64,000 bases of DNA from Neoceratodus forsteri (taxonomy: Eukaryota > Chordata > Ceratodontiformes > Ceratodontidae): positions 102,341,001-102,405,000 of the forward strand of contig JADMNL010000028.1 in NCBI GenBank assembly GCA_016271365.2. Reading direction: 5' to 3'. Below the pieces are notes generated by a model. It was not told the DNA's origin and searched no databases. It saw nothing but the letters and a program-made list of their open reading frames with translations. Shown here in pieces: positions 12,766-24,030 of the stretch (its first letter is position 1; each line of letters opens with the position of its first letter). The position numbers were made by a program, and so were the translations under genes.

Positions 12766-14170
12766 TATAATAATCTCACCTGAATCACTCTATCCTTGAG
12801 TGCTTCTGAAAACAGGGCTACACTGAACACATAATTAAAGTTATATTTAATATACTTACCAACCTCACAATTCTGAATCAAATTTTGGTTTCCTGAGGAA
12901 TGATGGTGGGGCCACCCGACTGCAAAGTGCGTGGAGCCATCTTGCTCTCATGCTGGCGAAAGGAGTTTGGGAGTAGACTTGGGAGCTGTCCTGGCAGCAT
13001 CTCTCCCAGCTGAGAGAGGGGGCAGCACCAGACTCCACAGCAATACAAATCCCTGTAGTGGGCCAGGATGCTTGCTTCCTCTGCAGGGGCACGTTACATG
13101 CTTGCATGGCCTGTGGGGGTACTGCCTATCACCATGAGGGAGGTGGCCGGGTAAGTGAAAGAACCCCACCCACCCCCCCAAAACAAAGTGCACCAACCAT
13201 CATCTGTGACTGCACCATTATATTCAGGTCCCACCCCATGTGGATCCCCACTGGAGTGGTAGAGGTGGCAGTGGCAGATGGGACTGGGAGGCCAGGGAAT
13301 TCCTAACAGGTGTAAGTTGGCAGCCGGGGACCACAAAGCTAGATAAAAAAAAAATGATGTCGGAAGCAGAGGATTACGATTTCACATGCAGACAAGCCGC
13401 AAGAACAGCTAAAGTCCAACTGACAAGAGAATCCAGTCTTCATGCAAGAGTTATGGGTTGAATTCTGTCAAAATATGTTTTTCACATCAGAGTCTGTCAA
13501 GTCTATACATGAAGTCCCGTCTCCCTCTTGGGATGCATCAAATTAACTATGAGAAGGAACACAGTTCAGTTGGAAAAGTGGCAAAGCAGTATGCTGCCCC
13601 TAGCAGGACACCAAAATTAGTGTTTTTTTTTTGGGGGGACTGTCACAATTTTAAACCCAATTTTGGGACTCTCCTTACAAAACTGGCAGATTTTACTTTG
13701 CTCCAACTACGGAATTATTGCCCCCTTAAATTACAGTAAACCCCCTTAAACACACCACCTTTAGGACCCTTGGGGGATCCCCCTGTGACACAAAATCTAT
13801 TTTAAGCCCTGCTCTGGGATATTAGGTTTCATGTGAGAGACAAATTTGCCAATGCAGCTGAGTTCAGCTACCGGAGAAGATGTGTGAGCTGCTTTGAGTT
13901 TGTTCACCTCCTGCTGACTGATGACATAAACCACCCAACCCCGCCCCCAAAAAAGGACCAGTGCAGTCTGATGAACTCTGAATATCATGGCGACAATAAG
14001 CAGAACAGTGGCACTATATACTGTATATAGTATATTTTGGTTGTGGGTTAAATGCCCCTCCCCCATTAGGGTTAAATGACTACCTTCGCAGCAGATGCCA
14101 ATGCTGCTCAGTAGTCTGGTGGCCATCGACCTCCCGCCCTCAGAAGTCGTGTGCCTTCTCCACTGCAAAC
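12766..14170. other. Intron sequence without recognised features
   Basis: No exon or known element is seen. Open frames here are short and have no motif. There is a short T/G homopolymer tract at 13,622-13,639 and a TATA-rich stretch near 14,010-14,030. Confidence 0.5.
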
Positions 14171-14257
14171 ACAGCCTGCCCCTTCTGATAAACTAGCAGG
14201 GTACACAAGTCTGCATATGACGGGCAACAGCAGAAAGCGCAGCTACTGCACAATGAA

Positions 14258-14690
14258 GTACAGTTATGCAAGAACTTACTGTAACAGTAGATCTCCAAGA
14301 AAGGCTCTTACAGTAGGCAATCACCATAAGGACTGAGCCACCAGGTGCTAGGACCACACGGAAAACTTAGCTAGCAGTGTCTGGCGGGGGACCACCAACC
14401 CGTGACATGACAGGCGTCGGCCGAGAGCAGGTATGGTGGTCCCCACGCTAGCCTCGGTTCTCCGCCTGGGACCTGTGACAGGTACGACTGGAGAAAGAGG
14501 GGCTCCTGGAAGCCACGAGTAAGGCTGAGAAATAAGGAGAAACAGCAGGGGGAAGGAGGGAGTGAAACCCTTGCCTACTGCAAGAGCCTCTCTCGAAGAT
14601 CTACTGTTATGGTAAGTTCTCATGTAACTGTACTATCTTACTTCGAGAGGGCTCTTGCTGTAGGCAATCCCATAAGGACAGAGTCCCAAG
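14258..14690 (-). repeat. DIRS copy D 3' terminal repeat and ICR
   Basis: The outer bases 14,258-14,320 (AGTACAGTTATGCAAGAAC through CAGTAGGCAA) are the inverted complement of 14,571-14,634 (TTGCCTACTGCAAGAGCC through CATGTAACTGTACT), with few mismatches over about 64 bases. The second ICR half (14,635-14,690, TTACTTCGAGAGGGCTC, TGTAGGCAATCCCATAAGG) should pair with the lost 5' end. This is the DIRS end architecture. Confidence 0.85.
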
Positions 14691-15660
14691 CAGTGTGAAT
14701 CAAGCAGAGATTGAACATGGGAGGCAGGATGAAGGTCTGCAGTAGGCAAGGGAACTAGACAGGAGGCCTTGAAGGATGGCCAGTCCAAAGCCTGCCCTAC
14801 TTCTAGAGATAATGTCCAGACTGTAGTGCTTAGTGAAGATGTGGACAGAGCTCCAAGTAGCTGCCGCGCAAATATCTGTGGCAGAAACATTTCTGAAGCA
14901 AGCAGTAGATGCAGCCATGCCTCTTGCTGAATGCCCTTTGACTTCCCCCGGAAAGGGTTTGCTGTACTTCTGATAGAAAAACAGAATGCAGTTTGCTAAC
15001 CATTTAGATAAACACAGTTTTGAAACTGCTGTGTCCTCCCTTTTGGGCATGAAGGAAGCCGATCCGTTTTTCTGACTGCTCGACTTGGGTAGTAATGCAA
15101 AATTCTGTGCACATCCAGAGTGTGCAGAATTGCCTCCCCTTGATTAGTGTGTTCAGGATAATACACCGGTGCAAGTGTGTAGTCTGATTCAAAGTAAACT
15201 CAGAAACAACCTTTGGTAAAAACATAGGGTTTGCATGCAGAGCCAATCAGTCTCTGAGGAGAATCAAATAAAACACATAAGAGCCTGAAGCACATAAATC
15301 CTTCAAGCAGACCTAACAACTAAAAATAGCATTTTCCAAGACAAGAAGCGCAGGTCACAACTCGTGGCCGGTTCAACAGGAGGCAAAGTGAGCTTTTCAA
15401 GGACAAAGTTCAGATCCAACGGGGAACAGGGTTCCTGAGCTGGGGTTTCATATGGAGGATTCCTTTCAGAAAGGTACAGGAGACCTCCAACTGAGCCAAG
15501 GTTTTGCTTTCCACCGGGAAGTGGTAGGCAGATATGGCCAATAAATGGACCTTCAGAGAAGAATAACTTGAGTCCCAGGTTGGAGAAGTGCAACAGGTAC
15601 TCCATGGCCTGAGCAGCAGGGCACAAGAAAGGGTCCCAGCCCTTGGAGGCTGCCCAGACA
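14640..15660 (-). pseudogene. DIRS copy D tyrosine recombinase
   Basis: The C-terminal part (14,700-15,050) keeps HSAR, the H-x-x-R box, then ATDICAAATWSS and IFTKHYSLDI, with the catalytic tyrosine intact, unlike copy B. The central part (15,303-15,626) has EYLLHFSNLGLKL and PPVEPATSCDLRFLSWKMLFLV. Frame changes between 15,050 and 15,300 obscure the first catalytic arginine, so the gene is broken. Confidence 0.82.
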
Positions 15661-15837
15661 GAAAATCTCTTCTATTTCATAGCAGAGGTGGTCCTTGTAG
15701 ACGATTTTCTGGCATCCACAAGAACTTCAGTGACTCTGGGAGAGACCCCAAAGCATGAGACAGCTATGTCTGAAGGCGCCAAGCATGAAGGTGAAGGGAC
15801 TTGAGATGCGGATGGACCAGCATGCCCTGATCCTGGG

Positions 15838-16602
15838 TCAGAAGGCCCTGGTAGAGGGGCAAGAGGAACCGGAGGCTCCACCGCTAACTGCCAGAGCAGA
15901 GGGAACCACTTTTGGAAAGGCCAATATGGAGTGATCAGAATCATGTGAGCCCCCTCCACTTGCAGTTCGAGAAGTACCCTCTGCAGTAGCAGAAAGGGAG
16001 GAAAGGTGTACAAAAACCTCTCTGCCCAGCAAACAGCACATCTCACCAGAAAGCCCCAGGCCTGGGAACGAGCGAGCAAAAACTGGGCCGTTTTGCATTG
16101 TATAGGGAGGCAAACAGATTGAGATCTATTCAACCCCAAAGGTCGATGTCCTCTACCACCGACACAGTTTCCACTTGCGAGCCCTAGCCCGAGTGCAGTC
16201 GAGACTGTCCGCTAGGACGTTCTGGACAACGGGGATATGCACTGCCGTGAGCTGGATGTGGTGCTGAATTGCCCAGTACCACACTCACATTGCTTCCCTG
16301 CATAGGGGGTAAGACACAGCGCCTGTTTGTGCAGGTACCAGACCACACGTTGTCCAACTGGACCAGGAGTGGTCCTGGGAGAAGATGAGGCTGGAAGGCT
16401 TGGAGGGCATACAATGCAGCATGCATCCTGAGCACACTGATGTGCAATGAGAGCTCCAGCTAAGACCAGGATCCCTGGGTTCTGCGATTCCCCCAGATGT
16501 GCTCCCCAGCCCTGACCTAATGCTTCCATTGTCGGAGACTGAACTGGCAGGGGAGGTTGAAACGGGACCTCCCTTCAGAGATTTGCCAGATCCTGCCACC
16601 AA
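15838..16602 (-). pseudogene. DIRS copy D RNase H domain and linker
   Basis: The minus strand has MEALGQGWGAHLGES near 16,490-16,529, which corresponds to the TDAS-x-x-GWGAHLG box of the other copies. The catalytic aspartate position reads glutamate here. VQLDN near 16,345 marks the later aspartate. A proline-rich linker runs toward the recombinase. Frames change repeatedly. Confidence 0.72.
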
Positions 16603-16639
16603 AGGAGATAATTTCGCATAGGGTTGGACACCAGAACCC

Positions 16640-17500
16640 TATGATCTAGGTCATCTCATCCCTGGTCCCACTGTACCCAGAGTGTCCACTGCGTGACTCA
16701 TGTGGAGCTGAGCTACATGTATTGTGGGAATAGTCACTGCCATGAGACCCAGGAGGTGGAGGCCTGTTATGGCCATTGTCCAACGGCTGGCGGGCCACAT
16801 GCAGAGCTTGCCTCTGCAGCACTTTCACCCTGTCTAAGGGGAGGAAGGCTTAACCCTGGGTTGTATCCAGTACAACCCCAATAAATTGGAGGCGCTGGGA
16901 AGGAGTAAGGTGAGATCTGGGATAATTCACCGTGATTCACACCCTAAAGAGCAGGTCCAGGGTATCTACTAGAGAAGCCTCCAGGCGGTCACTCGACGAG
17001 GCCGACAGGAGCCAGTCGTCGAGGTACAGGAAAACATAGTGGCCCTGACGACGTATAGCCACTGCAACCAACGTTAGGTACTTGGCGAACACCCTGGGTG
17101 CTGAAAGGCCAAAGGGGAGAGACCTGAATTGGAAATGCTCCCCCTCGAAAGCAACCTGAAGAAGCGGTGGTGAGCAAAGAAGACAGGAACATGCAGGTAA
17201 GCACCCTGCATATCCAGTACACAAAGCCAGTGTCCCTGATGGAGCACTGGCAAGAGTCCTGGTAGGGTCGGCATGCAAAACCTCTTGTATTCTATGTACA
17301 GGTTGAGCGTGCTGAGGTTTAGGATTGGCTGAAAGTCTCCCGTCTTTTTGAAACCAGGAAGAAGTGGAAGTAATACTCCTTTCCTATCTGGCCCTGAGGA
17401 ACGTACTCAATGGCAGATTTTTTGTACTAGAGCCACAATCTCCTCTCTGATGAGCGGAATGTGACCTTGAGGGTAATGAGTGATCTGGAGGTCGCTCCAT
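16640..17500 (-). pseudogene. DIRS copy D reverse transcriptase domain
   Basis: The frame 16,937-17,278 keeps motif B (LPFGLSAPRVFAKYLT) and the catalytic YLDDWLLSASSS box near 17,005-17,040. Motif A (LDMQGAYLHVPVF) is in a neighbouring frame near 17,180-17,220. The start of the domain near 17,500-17,560 has the WVLQLTAQGRMLEF segment that matches the leader seen in copies A and C. Only part is in one frame. Confidence 0.83.
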
Positions 17501-17553
17501 GAACTCCAGCATGCGACCCTGAGCTGTTAGCTGAAGGACCCATGAATCTGTCG

Positions 17554-18640
17554 TCACCTCCCACCCAGACAAGTGGCTGGCGAATCTGCCCCCAATTGGC
17601 TCCCCGTAACTGTGGGCAGAGTCTCAAGAGGCAAAAGGAGGGATGGGGAGCACCGCACCGGAAGCTCTGTGCAACTTGGTGGAGTGGGGGGGTTGAGGCA
17701 GATGAGAAAGCCTGTTTGCCCTGATGTTTGGCGGGCTGCTACCTTGTCTGGCACCTTTGCTGATGGTGAAGGGGAGGCACAGACTTGGCATTGGTGTGGT
17801 AGAGGGAGTGCACCGATCAAAGGGCCTTCCATCGCTCCTGCAGATCAGTCATTATGTCCTTGATATCCCCTCTGAAGAGCACTGAGCCCCTGAACAGGGT
17901 GTCCAGAATAGATGCCTGAACATCCTGGGCGAAACCAGATATGCGCAACCAGGAGTGTCTGTATACAAACAGCTGTCGCCGTACTTCTGGCAGAAGCGCC
18001 GACTTGCCGTAAGTCACCCATAAAGTGTGGCGGCAGGTGATCTCTGCTGTCCTGACCATCTGCTCAATTTTGGGACTTGGCTGCAGAGTCTGGCAAGGTC
18101 TCAAATCTTTCAGTTGACCTCGGATGGCCTTTTGGTCACAAACCATGTGGGCTACACAATTCAGAGCCCACAGAGCCAAGGTGGACGACTAGACATTGTA
18201 TCCAAACTGGTCAAGTTGCCTCGACTCCTTGTCAGGAGGTGAGGTACTCGTATGCTTTGGCTTCATCGAGCGCACAATCTGTCTGCCTTCTTGGAGACAG
18301 CTGCGACTGACAGTTGCTGCCATACAGTAGTAGCTAAATCGTCATGGAGGTCCATCCAGGGTGGGATGAGGAAGTGGGCTGTCTCCGGAAGGTCAAGGTG
18401 CTCAGATAACCTCTGTCGCTGGGGGTCCTGCTCCTCTGTCTTCCATCCATTGGCCTCCAGGATTTTCTGAAAGATATCTATCAAGGAGGGATCCTCTGGG
18501 GGAAGACTTTTGAGTCTCCTTGGGCTTAGAGTCTTCTTATGGAGGGGATTCAGAGTCTAAGGAAGAAGAGGAGGAGGAGAAGTCTCAGAGTATGGCAAAG
18601 GGCTCCTGTGGGGAGACCGGGACCTCCGATTGGGTACTGT
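17554..18640 (-). pseudogene. DIRS copy D gag, 3' part
   Basis: The open stretch 17,817-18,179 contains HTLWVTYGKSALLPEVRRQL, SWLRISGFAQDVQASILD and FRGSVLFRGD, at the place where the other families have ARSMAAAVA and FLGTDLFGPGV. Another stretch at 18,263-18,484 reads FQKILEANGWK and continues with an acidic, glutamate-rich part encoded near 18,550-18,590. No Cys/His cluster was found on the right side, so the N-terminus is missing. Confidence 0.65.
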
Positions 18641-19944
18641 ACATCTTAAATAATGATAAACACATATAACGCTAATATTATGCGTAGTACATAAGGCTCC
18701 ATAGGGACTTCATACTGGGACCATCGGACTTGCTAAGATTACATCATTGCATTGCACGTTCCCAGCAGCCTCAGTCCCCGATCGGCGCGGTGTTCTAAAA
18801 ATGTTTCCTGGTTTCGGCAGTTTGAAAAAAGTCGCAGAAAACGTGTTAAAACAGCAGAATTTAAGGTAATAAATAATTTTATTCAAAACCTCTCCCTGTC
18901 TGCTCTAATTCCACAGGAGGGTTTTCAGAACAGTGTGCCTCATCATAAATGTGTTTAGATAGCCTTTAAGTGTTGCAGCCACTAGCCAGCAGGCCTACTG
19001 ACTGGGAAAAGCCACTAGCCTCACAACCTTTTCTATCTGACCCTGCTAGTGTACTTATTGAAATGTCACCTCCTCCAGTACAAGCCCGCAGGCCTAGTTA
19101 AAGGAAACTAACTAGCCCAATACAAAATCTACCAGCATTTGGCTAGTGACTGGTGCCAATTTCAACCCTTGCAGTGTTAAAATTTTAACTCAAAAAAGGT
19201 TACAGAATTAAGGGGGAAACAAAAAAAAAGTTTTCGCCTCGGTTCCTAAACAAAAAAAGAACAAAGAGTAATTTGGATTAAAACCACAAAGCAGTTACTT
19301 CAAAATTGTTTTACTGCTAAGTTTCAAATCAAATAATCGATGTTCCCTAAAAGCAAGAACTGGAGAAAGAACCAAGACATACACAATTACGACACCCCCA
19401 ACCAAGGTAGAGTATTGTGAAACTAAAATTCTTAAACACTTATCAAAATAATAAACAGTGAACCAGCCACAAGTGTGGAGATGACTTTGGGCAACTGCTC
19501 TCTTTAAGCAAGGATATAAAACTGACCTAAGAAGGCAAGGGTGAGTGTGACCACAAAGCAGAGTTTGAATTTCATTCTAAAGTTCCATCATCTGCATAAA
19601 ATTCTGAATCTCTGAGGTTGCCCATTCCAGGGGAATGACTGCTATTAAACACAAGTGACAGAGCTCCAGGCATTTCAATCCTGCAAGAAAACTTATTTTA
19701 GAATAGTGCTGATCACACAAGCGAAGAGGCATTTATCAGGGGTTTAAAGAGCACCAGTAGCTTTTGTAAACCAGAGTTCAACAGGCCACTCTGTAAAATG
19801 TTCCCATTCTCTTTTTTGTGTTTCGTCTTGGGGGTAAATTCTTGCTCTAAGGAGTTGACACACCAATCCTTCCTCTCAGTGCAGACTCTACAGATCTCGC
19901 CCTGCTTGGACGCTTTTGTGTAGTAGTTTGTAGAGCATGGGAGT
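18641..19944. other. Intron sequence without recognised features
   Basis: AT-rich sequence with short A-runs. No exon, terminal repeat or protein-like frame could be identified. A further 5' part of copy D was looked for and not found. Confidence 0.45.
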
Positions 19945-20015
19945 AATATATATACATATATATATAGAGAGAGAGAGAGATAGAGATAAATATATATATA
20001 TATATATATATATAT
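19945..20015. repeat. Compound (TA)n/(GA)n microsatellite
   Basis: About 70 bases of TA repeats are split by a GA tract near 19,968-19,982. A T-run follows separately at 20,206-20,226. Confidence 0.95.
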
Positions 20016-20440
20016 GCCACGAGTCGAATCAAAGCCGAACCTCAACTTACAATAGCCTGGTTAGCCGAACTGTGTCTTTGATTAGAATCCCACACCCTCA
20101 GCAATAGACATCACCAGCAAGATCAGCTGCAGGACATTAAACTGCCTCTGACATCCAATCTCCAGGAACACTTTGTTGAAGCACAATTTTAAGACATTTT
20201 TAGCTTTTTTTTTTTTTTTTTTTTTTATGTGAGTGAGGAAGGCTCAAGAATTTTTTCTAAGCTAGAATGGGCACGTGCCCACATAGGAATGAACCAACAG
20301 GATTCAAAAATATAACAAGAGCCAGAATAATAAACATGAAACTTTGCTCAAAATACAAGTTTAAATGACCAAACTGCAAGAATGCAAGAATCAGAGCCCT
20401 CTTCTGAAGAGTGTCTAGGAAGGAAGGGTGGAAGCTTTCT

Positions 20441-20520
20441 TATGCTAAAGGACATCTTGGAAGAAAGAGGATTACTATGGTGAGTAATTTTTTCTTCACA
20501 CCAGGGGTCCTTTAGCATCA
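20441..20520 (-). repeat. ICR-like end of DIRS copy E
   Basis: ATGCTAAAGGACAT at 20,441-20,454 and GGTCCTTTAGCATC near 20,506-20,519 form an inverted pair around ATTACTATGGTGAGTAATTT. The right half is the complement of the E 5' end at 29,604-29,640. This is the arrangement seen in the ICRs of C, D and F. Confidence 0.72.
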
Positions 20521-20524
20521 GTAA

Positions 20525-21480
20525 CTACTGCAGACTATAAAGTAGTGCAGTTGGAAGGCAGGTAGACAACCTACTTAGGAAAGAGGCTCTGCAAAACCGT
20601 CTTGCCAAATCTGGCATCAGATCTAGACTGTACATCCAAGCAACAGTGCTTAGTGGATGTGTATACAGTCTTCCAAGTAGCTGCTTTACAGACGTCCAGA
20701 GTATGTCCCTTGCAGCTGGCACAGAGGCAGCAGTACCACTAGTAAAGTGGGCCCCGAGGCCCTCAGGGAGCTGTTTACCAACCTTCTCATAGCAGAATCG
20801 AATACAGGAGACAGTTCTCTTAGTGGCTGGTTTTCCTCTACCTACCTCCCCACAGGTGAGTAACAACTGTGTGGATGGTCCCCTGAACTGCTCAGTGTGA
20901 TCCAAATAGAAAACAGGTCCCTTTTGACATCCAGACTGTGGAGCTTCTGCTCCCCTGGAGTGGATCTCTCAGTAAAAAAAAAAAAAAAACAGGTAAGATG
21001 GACTGATTAAGGTGAAACTCAAACCACCTTAGGCAGGGATTTTCTATTCGTCCTGAGCTCAGTCTTATCCCTGTGAAGGATAATGTAGTTGGGCTCAGTG
21101 CAGAGAGCCTGCAACTCTGAAATCCTTCTTGCAAAAGTAATGGCTACCAAAAATACAGTTTTCTAAGTGATATACTTTAGGTGAGCCGTAGCCATGGGTT
21201 CAAAGGGTGACTCCATGAGCTTGACAATACACAGATTCAAGCTCCATGGAGGGACAGATTCCCTGACTGAAGGCTGAACATGGAGAAGACCTCTGAAAAC
21301 TGTTTAAACACTGGCTGGGGAAAAAACAGATTTAGTCTTTCCAATAGAAAGATAAGCAGAGATAGCAGCCAGATGAAGCTTCAGGGATGAAGACCTCAAG
21401 CCCGAAGCCTGTAAGTGCACTAAATAATCCAGGGGATTAGAAAGTGAAGTCTTAAGGAGCAGCTCCGTAGTAACGGAGCC
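20525..21480 (-). pseudogene. DIRS copy E tyrosine recombinase
   Basis: N-terminal: LDYLVHLQASGLRSSSLKLH then LAAISAY near 21,340-21,430. Central: the first catalytic arginine in FLVAITFARRISELQALC near 21,095-21,150. C-terminal (20,525-20,905): KRTVSCIRFCYEKVGKQLPE and then AHFTSGTAAS, where the H-x-x-R box has lost both the histidine context and the arginine. The end near LYTHPLSTVAW is out of frame. The gene is dead. Confidence 0.78.
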
Positions 21481-21489
21481 GCCACTGTC

Positions 21490-21645
21490 CCAAATATATA
21501 TGGTAAGGTACCTGGCCAAGAGTCCCTGAGGAAGACCAGGTAGGGAGACTCGATGGAAAGCGCCTGGAGCTCTCCCATCCTTCTGGCTGACGTAACAGCT
21601 ACCAAGAAGGCTGTGTAAAAGTATGCCATGTAGATCCTCCACATT
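21490..21645 (-). mobile_element. Extra DIRS recombinase piece from the A/B/C family, inside copy E
   Basis: The minus strand encodes TAFLVAVTSARRMGELQALS and then IESPYLVF, the first-arginine box of a DIRS recombinase. Its bases are nearly those of copy C at 24,530-24,615, and differ from copy E's own version at 21,095-21,150. It lies upstream of E's own recombinase N-terminus, so the order is wrong for one gene. Confidence 0.8.
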
Positions 21646-21950
21646 AGAAAAAGTTACAAGCGTCGTAATTTTCTCTGTAGGTACAATAAAAACACAAAAA
21701 ACAAAAAAAATGGAGCCACTTCCCGACTCTGAAGACATGTGCTCACGCAGCCCCGTTTTGTGATGTCACTAAACGAAGGCTGCATGTGTGCGCCCCATTG
21801 ACTTGAATGGGAGTGATTTTCTTATGTTTTATGACTAGTGTCGGGATGTTAAGTAAAGCGACTGCTCAACTTACAGGGACCCTATAAAATCGAGCGGTCG
21901 CTTTGATTAGGCCATTAGGTCGCCACTCCCCATTTTTCCTTTGTGTTAAG
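21646..21950. other. Unassigned sequence replacing RT and RNase H in copy E
   Basis: About 300 bases match no DIRS part that I can see. They contain CAGTCGCTTT-like words in both directions (near 21,860 complement and 21,895), which could be the terminal parts of a DNA transposon. No protein is visible. Confidence 0.4.
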
Positions 21951-23589
21951 AAGCATCTGTAGTACAGACCCTTGCCCCGTTGACGGGCAGGTACTCTCTA
22001 CACCACCCTTGCTGACAGAAGGTGTTTTACCTCTAGCTCCAACAGAAGCCGTTCTGTTGGGGTTAGTGATTTGAAAAGCTGGGTGCCCCATAGGACTGGA
22101 ATCCTTTTGAACTGAAGGGGCAGGCCCTTTTCCACCATCTCCAAGACCCACGTGTCTGTTGCGATAAGGGCCCAGAACTGGAGGTAATGGGAGAGCCTGT
22201 CGCCCACAGATAGAGGGGAGGCAACCTGGACTGAGGAATCTGGGCTTTTGCTGGGAAGCAGGAGCAGAGGTAGAGGTAGCTCTTCTCTGACCCCTCCTGC
22301 CTCTTCCTTTGAAGTAACCTCCGAACTACAAGTCAAATTGAGGAGGGAGGGAGGGAGTAACATGGGGCTTAGGAAAATATCCCCTGCCCCCATTTCCCTT
22401 TTCCTGGGGCTTTTGAGGAGCAGAGGACATCACTTTTGAAGTGTTACTCTGATAGGTTGTTTTATATTCATCAACCTTTTTCATGTACTCCTCAGTTCTT
22501 GAATCTAATAGAACATTTTTATCGCAGGGAAAGTCCATGGCTTTGGACAGTGTCCTGCGTAAGGTTTGTAGTCCTCAGCCAAGCAAAGCGCCTAAGGGAG
22601 ATAACCTAGGCCATGACCCTGGAGGCTGCATCATTAATGTCATCTGTCATACGAAACTAATATTTTGTGGCTTCCAGGGCAGTTTTTGCAGTCTCTACCA
22701 AGTCTTCTGCCACAGAGTCAGACCCCTGCTTAACTATGGCTAGAACGGAGTTCCAGAGGGCCTTTTGATACTTGGCTGTATTAGCCATGTATGAACACAG
22801 GCGAAGGAATAGAGAAGCTGAGGAATGAGTCTTCCCAGCCATAAAAATCAGGCCTTTTAGAATCCTTCTCAGGAGGCCCACAGCCCTCACTTGCATACTG
22901 TTTGACCCTGAGCTCCCAGGTTGCACCTGTAAACAAGCTTTCAGCTTAGTGTCTCACACTTGGTTAAACAACTGGAAAAAAAAAAGTTTGGAAAAAATGC
23001 CAGGCTTTAGGCATATCCTCCACAGATTTTAAGTCCCCCTGTGCATCTTGGGGATTACCCTCCTGTTTTTGGATTTGCCTTTATGTTTTTTCACCAACTG
23101 CAGCTTCACCCCTAGCACTGCTCAGAGGTGCAGTGGTATTTTTTCTCTTTTCATAACTTTTTTTGCAGCCACCTCAGTGACTTCTTCAGACTTCCTTTTT
23201 GAACTAGGCACTTCATCAGCACCTTTAGAATTATTTTTTGATTTAGGTACTTCATCAACCCCTTTTGAAGCCTTATTTGTAACAGGCACTTCCATCAGCA
23301 CCTGTAACAGGCTTAGATTTCATGCCTCATCAGCACCTAGATTTTTATTCTTTGAAGGCCCCTCATCAGTAGCCTTGGATCTGTGTTTGGGAACAGAGGA
23401 AGACCCTTCTTCAGCCACATCTCCTAGCCTTTTTAGCTCTATTTCTTACAGTCTCGGAACAAAATTTAGAGCAAAGAACACAGTAATGATCTGGACCTAA
23501 ACACCATAAACACAGGTCACATCAGCTTTAGCCAATATTTTCTGGTACTTTAAATTGGGTCCAGTCCTTTTCTTAGGGCTTTCTGACAT
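21951..23589 (-). pseudogene. DIRS copy E gag and reverse transcriptase leader
   Basis: The likely start is the ATG at 23,589 (MSESPKKRTGPNLKYQKILA). A Cys/His cluster follows after a frameshift: ADVTCVYG, then CLGPDHYCVLCSKFC near 23,455-23,510, matching CVYCLG-x-DHD of the other families. Further on come AGKTHSSASLFLRLCSYMAN (about 22,780-22,840) and LLDSRTEEYMKKVDEYKTTY (about 22,450-22,510). A SINE fragment interrupts the gene at about 22,885-22,980. Confidence 0.78.
22885..22980 (+). mobile_element. CORE-SINE 3' fragment inside copy E gag
   Basis: GAGCTCCCAGGTTGCACCTG and TAAACAAGCTTTCAGCTTAG match the tail of the SINE at 39,795-39,850 (opposite strand) closely, with a short T/A-rich end. 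Only the 3' part is present. Confidence 0.65.
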
Positions 23590-23670
23590 GCCAATATACA
23601 CAAAACCCTCCAATTATTAAAGCCATAGAGTATTTTGAATAGGTGTGCAGTCGGTTCCCTCGCAGTAAAG

Positions 23671-23995
23671 AAATACAGGTTACTCACGTGTAACAGGAGT
23701 TCTAGGAGTGGTATATGTTTTTCACCCACACTGTCTAGCAGATCCCTTGCTGCTTTAGTTCTTGCCGGAAGGTCTTCAAGCTGGCTCCTCCCACCCACAC
23801 GGGTGGTAAAACCCGTGGTTCTGCCCCACGATGACAGATCTAGCCCGCTGGAAGCCAGGTTGCGCGTTGAAGCCGAGAAGGTTGAGTAGGTCGTGTGGAT
23901 GAACATATACCACTCCTAGAACTCCTGTTACAGGTGAGTAACCTGTATTTCTAGGGACATGGATATGTTCAATCCACACTGTGTGGCAGACTCCT
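23671..23995 (-). repeat. DIRS copy C 3' terminal repeat and ICR
   Basis: The left end AAATACAGGTTACTCAC (23,671-23,687), running on to GGTATATGTT at 23,720, is the inverted complement of 23,902-23,950. The following bases 23,951-23,995 (CTAGGGACATGGATATG...) are the complement of the right end at about 29,115-29,158. The ICR therefore equals the joined ends of the element, as in DIRS circle formation. Inside the 3' repeat, CTTCAAGCTGGCTCCTCCCA is the inverted copy of the 5' repeat core. Confidence 0.9.
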
Positions 23996-24030
23996 AGGGA
24001 GGAGGCAGGCAAGGCGCGCACCCCTGACAG

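Larger units (their letters stand above)
14200..18640 (-). mobile_element. DIRS retrotransposon copy D, second family, 5' end missing
   Basis: On the minus strand: gag remnant (from about 18,640), reverse transcriptase, RNase H, tyrosine recombinase, ICR and 3' terminal repeat. The protein segments differ clearly from the A/B/C family (for example YLDDWLLSASSS, GHSARGMAAS), so this is a separate lineage. The 5' terminal repeat and the gag Cys/His cluster are not found on the right, so the copy is 5'-truncated. Frameshifts and stops occur throughout. Confidence 0.87.
20441..23670 (-). mobile_element. DIRS retrotransposon copy E, main part (interrupted by copy C)
   Basis: On the minus strand a gag begins at 23,589 and runs to about 22,280. 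A short reverse transcriptase leader follows at 22,070-22,190 (LQFWALIATDTWVLEMVEKG). The rest of the reverse transcriptase and RNase H is missing. After foreign sequence (21,490-21,950) comes the tyrosine recombinase, then ICR-like sequence at 20,441-20,520. The 5' end of the element is not next to gag; it is found beyond copy C at 29,598-29,640. I see no clear 3' terminal repeat to the left of 20,441. Confidence 0.83.
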
